From assembly GCA_034429695.1 (NCBI GenBank), contig DAOUGC010000101.1:1-16180 (forward strand): DNA of 16,180 nucleotides. The letters run 5' to 3'. A program made the position numbers and the translations under genes. The stretch is from DAOUGC01 sp034429695. Lineage in GTDB: Bacteria; Chloroflexota; Anaerolineae; Anaerolineales; Anaerolineaceae. Every line of letters begins with the position of its first letter. The stretch's first letter is position 1. Of the stretch, positions 12,347 through 16,180 are shown one piece after another. The notes below the pieces were generated by a model that was not told the origin of the DNA, did not search any database, and worked only from the letters and a program-made list of their open reading frames with translations.

Positions 12347-13558
12347 TTATACGTGTTGATCATCAGGTGGGAGGTCGGTATGTTCTTCCGCCACCTGTAC
12401 GCGGGTGAGCATCCAGATCGCCAGCAGATTAAACACCACCGCGGCAACCACATTGCCGATCAGACCAAATGTATACAGATGCGGAGCCAGCAGTGCGCCC
12501 AGCCCGCGCCCCAGGGAGAATGCGGCCACATTGACCCCCAGCAGCGTGGCCCGCGCGCCCGGCAGCACCTGGGACACCAGCGGCAGGCAGGAGACAATGC
12601 AAAATTCATTGGCAATATAAAACAGAAACAACCCTGCCAGCCCTCCGATCAGGTTTGTGCCCAGCACGGGTAACAGCAGCGAGGCAATGATGCTGGCGAT
12701 CAGGCCGTAACGCACCGCATTTTCCTTGCCGATGCGGTCCACCAGCGCCACCGTCCCGGCTTCGCCGCCCAGTTCGGCAAAACCGATCACCGCGCTCGCC
12801 AGCCCAAGCGCTGCCACCTGCAGGCCAAAGGAGGCTTCCATCCATACACCAAAAACCACGTTGACCACTTCGTTGGCAGCCGTCAGGCAGAAACACATGC
12901 CCAACACTGCCAGCGCCGCGCGGCTGGTAAAAATGGCGCGGTATACCCCCGTGGCGCTGGAGGTCCTGCCCACCGGCCGATCAGCAGGAACAAATAGAAC
13001 CAGCAGGAGAAAAGCCAGCCACCCAGCAGCCCCCAGCACCGGAAACGGCGCCAGCCACCCCGCAGCCGCCAGCAGCAGACCCATCAGCGGGACAAACACA
13101 ATAAAGCTGATCGACCAGCCCAGCTCGGTGATCGCCAGCATACCCCCGCGCTTTCCGTACGCCACCTGATCGCCAATATAAGCCTGCACGGAAGGGATGA
13201 AGATAAACACCCCCAGCATGGAAATGCTGAGCGCAACAGTAAAACCGGCGAAATTGGGCAGCAGCACCGGCAGGAACATGGCCGCCGAGAAAATTCCCAT
13301 GCCCAGCAGCATCCCAGCCTTGCGCCCGTAACGGTCGGCAAAGGGCGCCACCAGCGGGTTGAGCACGCCGGTTAACGACCGTGCTGTCAGCGCCAGTGAA
13401 ATGCTCTCCAACCCCACCCCCAGCCCGCGGGAGAAAACAGGCAAAAATGGATAAATCATGCGTTGGGCAATGTTGGGGATCAGGCGGGCAAACACAAAGA
13501 TGCCCACCACAAGACCCATGGAGCGACGTGGAGTTGCGGAATTGGGGGAGCGGAGCAT
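12347..13558 (-). CDS. MFS transporter (12-TM type)
   Basis: The 403-aa product is strongly hydrophobic, with about twelve membrane segments and the major facilitator signature 'ADRYGRKAG' (motif A) in the loop after segment 2. It has the overall look of the drug/small-solute efflux MFS branches. No substrate can be assigned; its position before hutI leaves transport of histidine-related compounds or an unrelated efflux role open. The ATG at 13558 has no Shine-Dalgarno sequence, but a perfect TATAAT (minus strand, 13570-13565) lies exactly 6 nt before it, so the mRNA is probably leaderless. The terminator of the upstream Rrf2 unit lies just before that box. It is the first gene of the six-gene minus-strand cluster. 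Confidence 0.9.
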   Translation of the reverse strand: MLRSPNSATPRRSMGLVVGIFVFARLIPNIAQRMIYPFLPVFSRGLGVGLESISLALTARSLTGVLNPLVAPFADRYGRKAGMLLGMGIFSAAMFLPVLLPNFAGFTVALSISMLGVFIFIPSVQAYIGDQVAYGKRGGMLAITELGWSISFIVFVPLMGLLLAAAGWLAPFPVLGAAGWLAFLLLVLFVPADRPVGRTSSATGVYRAIFTSRAALAVLGMCFCLTAANEVVNVVFGVWMEASFGLQVAALGLASAVIGFAELGGEAGTVALVDRIGKENAVRYGLIASIIASLLLPVLGTNLIGGLAGLFLFYIANEFCIVSCLPLVSQVLPGARATLLGVNVAAFSLGRGLGALLAPHLYTFGLIGNVVAAVVFNLLAIWMLTRVQVAEEHTDLPPDDQHV

Positions 13559-13564
13559 GGGTTA

Positions 13565-13570
13565 ATTATA
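13565..13570 (-). promoter_or_regulatory. -10 box for a leaderless MFS transcript
   Basis: Read on the minus strand, the sequence is TATAAT, then TAACCC, then the ATG of the MFS gene. The predicted transcription start falls on or next to the A of the ATG. No recognisable -35 is present at 16-18 bp. Confidence 0.5.
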
Positions 13571-13582
13571 GCCATGCATCGG

Positions 13583-13622
13583 CAACAAAAAACTCATTTC
13601 GCCGATCAGGGCAAAATGAGTT
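13583..13622 (-). terminator. Rho-independent terminator of the Rrf2 / 85-aa gene pair
   Basis: On the minus strand AACTCATTTTGCC (13622-13610) pairs with GGCGAAATGAGTT (13603-13591): 13 pairs with one T-G wobble and a 6-nt loop, followed by a T-rich run (TTTTGTT). It begins 33 nt after the stop codon of the 85-aa gene. Confidence 0.85.
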
Positions 13623-13655
13623 CAAGAGTTCGGTAAATGCAACCTGCCAAAAAAA

Positions 13656-13913
13656 TTATTCGATGGTTCGGATGGGCCGTTCCGGCAGCGACAAAAAGAA
13701 CACCTGTTTTTCGGTAAAGCCATCAATGATGCCGGAAAACTTCAAAGCAAGCAGGTCATCATCACTGGCCGGATGGGAAATATCACCATCCATTAATTCC
13801 AGGAAAGTGCCTTCCCTGAGGTCCTGATACATGCCTTCCCCCCAGTCAACCACAACAGCGCCACTCCGGGTAACCAGCACCCATTGGCGGTCCAGCGGTG
13901 TTCCAAACGGCAT
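13656..13913 (-). CDS. Uncharacterised 85-aa acidic protein paired with the Rrf2 regulator
   Basis: I do not recognise this protein. It starts 21 bp after the rrf2 stop, with GGGGAGGGG a few nt before the ATG, and is followed by a strong terminator, so it is very probably a real gene in a two-gene operon. The sequence has no signal peptide, membrane segment, cysteine or obvious metal-binding motif. Its N-terminal half alternates hydrophobic and small residues ('QWVLVTRSGAVVVDWGEGMYQDL'), suggesting a small beta barrel or sandwich, and an acidic middle ('LMDGDISHPASDDDLLALKF') precedes a hydrophobic end ('KQVFFLSLPERPI'). A role linked to what the regulator senses (Fe-S status, nitric oxide or redox) is only inferred from the pairing. 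Confidence 0.7.
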   Translation of the reverse strand: MPFGTPLDRQWVLVTRSGAVVVDWGEGMYQDLREGTFLELMDGDISHPASDDDLLALKFSGIIDGFTEKQVFFLSLPERPIRTIE

Positions 13914-13934
13914 GGGCCCCTCCCCCGGCAGCGA

Positions 13935-14348
13935 TTAAGCCGGTTGTGTACGCAACGGCAAGCTTGCGAAAGTGGTCTTGCGCAGTTTTTCCACCAGGTC
14001 AGCCTGAGCCTCGCACCACAACGGGCGCAGCAGGCACTCGTCGCCAAACGGGCAGTTGGCAGGACTTCCCGTACATTCATTCAGAGCGATTGGGCCATCA
14101 ATGGCTTCCACAACTTCAAGAATGGTGATTTCATCAGGATCACGAGCCAGCGAGACGCCACCACGTGCGCCGCGCGAGGTATGGATCAGTCCGGCGATGG
14201 AAAGTTGGGAAATGATTTTTGCCAGGAATGAAGGCGGAATGCGTTGCTCATCAGCGATCTGGCTGGTCGCCGCCCGCTGATTGGGCTCCAACTGCGCGAG
14301 ATACATCATGGCGCGCAGGGCGTAGTCAGCCTGTCTTGTGATTTGCAT
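13935..14348 (-). CDS. Rrf2-family transcriptional regulator with IscR-like cysteine set
   Basis: The 137-aa product has the Rrf2 winged-helix: 'MQITRQADYALRAMMYLAQ' at the N terminus, the recognition region 'IPPSFLAKIISQLSIAGLIHTSRGARGG' (~38-64) and the wing 'VSLARDPDEITILEVVEAIDGP'. Three cysteines at 92, 99 and 105 ('ECTGSPANCPFGDEC') match the positions that bind a [2Fe-2S] cluster in IscR, and a fourth lies at 112. It is therefore likely an Fe-S or redox/NO-responsive repressor or dual regulator of the IscR/NsrR/CymR superfamily. AGAGGAAG lies 6 nt before the ATG. No isc or suf genes are in the window. It is divergent from the thioesterase gene across 148 bp and cotranscribed with the 85-aa gene. 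Family call secure; cluster binding inferred. Confidence 0.92.
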   Translation of the reverse strand: MQITRQADYALRAMMYLAQLEPNQRAATSQIADEQRIPPSFLAKIISQLSIAGLIHTSRGARGGVSLARDPDEITILEVVEAIDGPIALNECTGSPANCPFGDECLLRPLWCEAQADLVEKLRKTTFASLPLRTQPA

Positions 14349-14399
14349 ATAAATCTTCCTCTTTTGGTATTATGGGTAAGATTTCTCTTGTTATAAATA

Positions 14400-14415
14400 A
14401 GTCTATTCCAGTCTA
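14400..14415. promoter_or_regulatory. Possible operator: AGTCTA repeated with 10-bp period
   Basis: AGTCTA occurs at 14400-14405 and 14410-14415, exactly one helical turn apart, in the divergent region about 55 bp upstream of the rrf2 start codon. Autoregulation is common for Rrf2 proteins, so this may be its operator. The evidence is only the spacing and position. Confidence 0.25.
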
Positions 14416-14481
14416 AAAAATCCGGCAAGTGTAAAAGGTCATTCCATCCGTATTACTTTTAAACACGCCAAAAAAAGCCGA

Positions 14482-14490
14482 TGATATAAT
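14482..14490 (+). promoter_or_regulatory. Extended -10 promoter for a leaderless thioesterase transcript
   Basis: TGATATAAT (14482-14490) is an extended -10 element (TGn followed by TATAAT). CTAATC and the ATG at 14497 follow, so transcription should begin at or beside the start codon. No consensus -35 is found at 17 bp, which is usual for extended -10 promoters, and no Shine-Dalgarno sequence is present. Confidence 0.6.
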
Positions 14491-14496
14491 CTAATC

Positions 14497-14913
14497 ATGC
14501 CCCAATTCCCCTACAAATGCCCTGTTCAAATCCGTTATGGGGATCTGGATCCCCAGTGGCACGTTAATAATGCCCACTACGCCACCTTCATCGAGTATGC
14601 ACGCTTCACGTGGATCCGTGACATTGGCCTGTTTGATGGCGTATCCTTCTTTGACCTCGGCTTGATTGTGGCCGACCTGCACATCGTCTATAAAGCGCCG
14701 ATCAAACCCACCCAGAAGGTGCAGGTGGGGTTGCGCGTGGCGCGCCTGGGCAATAAGAGCTTCACCCTTGAATATCAGATTGAAGACGTTGACACAGGCG
14801 AAGTGATGGCCACCGCCGAAACGGTGATGGTGCACTTCAATTACCATGCGCACGCCAGCGAGCCGCTGCCCCAGGCATGGCGGGAAAAAATGAGCGCCTA
14901 TACCGGCGCGTAA
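14497..14913 (+). CDS. Hotdog-fold acyl-CoA thioesterase (4HBT/YbgC-FadM type)
   Basis: The 138-aa product is a single 4-hydroxybenzoyl-CoA thioesterase-type hotdog domain. The N-terminal 'VQIRYGDLDPQWHVNNAHYATFIEYAR' contains the catalytic Asp (16 or 18) and the HVNN turn before the central helix; 'LHIVYKAPIKPTQKVQVGLRVARLGNKSFTLEYQI' forms the later strands. Such enzymes hydrolyse acyl-CoA thioesters in the cytoplasm for lipid or aromatic metabolism; the acyl chain is unknown. A TATAAT box ends 6 nt before the ATG and no ribosome-binding site is seen, so a leaderless mRNA is likely. The M42 peptidase gene follows after 35 bp and may be cotranscribed, though the functions are not obviously linked. 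Confidence 0.9.
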   Translation: MPQFPYKCPVQIRYGDLDPQWHVNNAHYATFIEYARFTWIRDIGLFDGVSFFDLGLIVADLHIVYKAPIKPTQKVQVGLRVARLGNKSFTLEYQIEDVDTGEVMATAETVMVHFNYHAHASEPLPQAWREKMSAYTGA

Positions 14914-14948
14914 CCTTCACTCATCAGCATATCACCCTCACAAATACC

Positions 14949-15995
14949 ATGGCCATTCCCACTCCCGATACCCAGTACCAGCTTGATTTTTTGACCGGGC
15001 TGCTCAACACCCCATCGCCCACCGGTTACACCCGCGCCGCCATTGAGTACGTGGAAAAGGCGCTTTCTGCTTTCCCGGAGCTGCAGCTCAGCCGCACCCG
15101 CAAGGGGGCGCTGCTTGCCACCTGGCAGGGTGAGAGCAATGATGCCCCGCGCGCCCTGACCGCCCATGTTGATACGTTGGGCGCGATGGTCAAGGAGATC
15201 AAGAGCAATGGCCGCCTGCGCCTGACGCAGATCGGCGGGTACGCATGGCAAACGGTGGAAACCGAAGGATTGACGGTATTCACCCAGGCCGGGCATACCA
15301 TTCGCGGTTGCCTGCTGCTGGAGAATGCCTCGGTGCACGTGCACGGCGCTGAAGTGCGCGAAAACGCGCGCAAGGACGCCACCATGGAAGTGCGCCTGGA
15401 CGTGCGCACCTCCAGCGCGGATGAAACCCGCAAGCTGGGCGTGCAGGTGGGTGACTTTGTAGCCTTTGATCCGCGCGTTGAAGTGACCAATGGGTTTGTG
15501 CGCTCCCGCCATCTGGATGATAAAGCCTGCGTGGCGAATATCGTCGGTGCCATTCAGGCCATGCATGCCGCAGGCCTTAAACCCGCACAGACGACCCATT
15601 TCCTGTTTTCGAATTATGAAGAAGTGGGACACGGCGCTTCAGCGGGCTTACCCAACAGCATTGTCGAGTTGCTCTCAGTGGATATGGCTGCCGTTGGACA
15701 GGGACAGACCTCGGACGAATTTCACACCACACTGTGTGTGAAAGACTCAGGCGGGCCATATCATCACGATTTCTCACAACAAATGCGCCGCCTGGCAGCC
15801 GACAACGGCATCGACTATCGTGTGGATATTTACCCCAACTACGGCTCAGACGGCGAAGCCTACTGGCGCGCCGGCGGCGATGTGGCGGTGGCTTTGATTG
15901 GTCCCGGCGTGGATGCATCCCACAATTACGAACGCACCCACACCGACGCGCTGATCGACACCACCCGCTGGATCCTGGCATACATGCTTTCCTGA
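14949..15995 (+). CDS. M42-family metallo-aminopeptidase (glutamyl aminopeptidase/FrvX-like)
   Basis: With ATG 14949 the product is 348 aa, the usual M42 size; an in-frame ATG at 14877 lies inside the thioesterase gene and would add a tail unlike the family. The family start 'LDFLTGLLNTPSPTGYT' appears at ~12-28. Two-metal site residues are visible: His73 and Asp75 ('TAHVDTLGAM'), the bridging Asp190 ('HLDDKACVANIVGA'), catalytic Glu224 with ligand Glu225 ('NYEEVGHGAS'), Asp245 ('SVDMAAVG') and His331 ('NYERTH'). These cytoplasmic enzymes, often large assemblies, trim N-terminal residues from peptides in peptide recycling; which residues are preferred cannot be read. No clear ribosome-binding site precedes the ATG; it lies 35 bp after the thioesterase gene. 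Confidence 0.92.
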   Translation: MAIPTPDTQYQLDFLTGLLNTPSPTGYTRAAIEYVEKALSAFPELQLSRTRKGALLATWQGESNDAPRALTAHVDTLGAMVKEIKSNGRLRLTQIGGYAWQTVETEGLTVFTQAGHTIRGCLLLENASVHVHGAEVRENARKDATMEVRLDVRTSSADETRKLGVQVGDFVAFDPRVEVTNGFVRSRHLDDKACVANIVGAIQAMHAAGLKPAQTTHFLFSNYEEVGHGASAGLPNSIVELLSVDMAAVGQGQTSDEFHTTLCVKDSGGPYHHDFSQQMRRLAADNGIDYRVDIYPNYGSDGEAYWRAGGDVAVALIGPGVDASHNYERTHTDALIDTTRWILAYMLS

Positions 15996-16061
15996 AGCCA
16001 CCGCGAAACCCTGCACCGCAAGTGACCGGGTGACATGGCTGCCTTGACAAAGGAGGAACCC

Positions 16062-16180
16062 ATGCGCCTGCTACGCGCATTTCTAGTGATCATCACGGCT
16101 GCCAGCCTGGCTGCCTGCCGCTTGGAGCAGCCCGTCTCTCCGCCCCCCGCAGACCCGGCCCAGCCCACCCCTGCCCCGGC
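16062..16180 (+). CDS. Lipoprotein, N-terminal fragment cut by the window end
   Basis: An AAAGGAGG ribosome-binding site 6 nt before the ATG opens a frame that runs off the right edge; 39 residues are visible. They form a lipoprotein signal peptide, 'MRLLRAFLVIITAASLAAC' (predicted lipidated Cys19), followed by a Pro/Ala-rich linker ('PPPADPAQPTPAP') like those of exported Chloroflexota lipoproteins. The functional domain lies outside the window, so no role can be given. It begins 66 bp after the M42 peptidase gene on the same strand. Confidence 0.8.
   Translation, partial: MRLLRAFLVIITAASLAACRLEQPVSPPPADPAQPTPAP

Noticed and set aside
14877..14948. Extended N terminus for the M42 peptidase from ATG 14877
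   Set aside because: It would overlap the thioesterase gene in another frame and add ~24 residues unlike the family; the M42 domain fits a start at 14949.
14898..15632. 244-aa antisense open frame within the M42 peptidase gene
   Set aside because: The plus-strand gene has all metal ligands in order; the antisense translation has no recognisable domain or start signals.

Overview
The window looks like a chromosomal segment of a Chloroflexota bacterium, most plausibly class Anaerolineae. This is an inference from gene style, with no 16S or marker match: lipoproteins with an 'LLLASxAC' signal peptide and acidic, Pro/Thr-rich linkers, a secreted propeller-like protein ending in a 'YFPL' tail, a DUF177 gene beside the primary sigma factor, and long gene-free stretches packed with palindromic repeats. 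Base composition is moderately GC-rich. No transposase, integrase, phage gene, CRISPR array, rRNA or tRNA was seen.

Left part (1-3650): the 3' end of a secreted PD40/TolB-like propeller protein runs head-on into rdgB (dITP/XTP pyrophosphatase). Its hairpin terminator lies inside the rdgB coding sequence. A near-consensus sigma-70 promoter then drives a DUF177 (YceD-like) gene, followed by the primary sigma factor gene (rpoD/sigA). The usual partner of DUF177, rpmF (ribosomal protein L32), is absent. The last 56 bases of the sigma gene are repeated 64 bp further on, with only synonymous differences.

Middle part (3650-7563): two tandem lipoprotein genes share a C-terminal domain. In the first (254 aa) the domain stands alone behind the signal peptide. 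In the second (581 aa) it follows a trypsin-like protease and a PDZ domain (HtrA/DegP-like). Each has its own promoter, and a terminator lies between them. The gaps before the first and after the second hold the same two families of palindromic repeat in the same order: GTAGGG hairpins whose stems differ by compensated base changes, and a larger ACCCCCTCC...GGGGGAGG element.

Right-hand minus-strand block (7564-13558): six closely spaced genes read MFS transporter -> imidazolonepropionase (hutI) -> HD phosphohydrolase -> GT-C membrane glycosyltransferase -> receiver/coiled-coil response regulator -> inositol monophosphatase-family enzyme. Gaps are 9-58 bp, so they may form one operon, although no single pathway explains all of them.

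Right end (13559-16180): a minus-strand pair encodes an Rrf2-family regulator with an IscR-like three-cysteine set and an unrecognised 85-aa protein, closed by a clear terminator. Divergent from it are a hotdog thioesterase, an M42 aminopeptidase and the start of another lipoprotein. The thioesterase and MFS genes both have a TATAAT box exactly 6 nt before the ATG and no Shine-Dalgarno sequence, which suggests leaderless mRNAs.

Most genes here are ordinary. The points most worth a second look are the sigma-gene 3' duplication, the protease/stand-alone-domain lipoprotein pair, the covarying hairpin repeats, the leaderless promoters and the orphan partner of the Rrf2 regulator.
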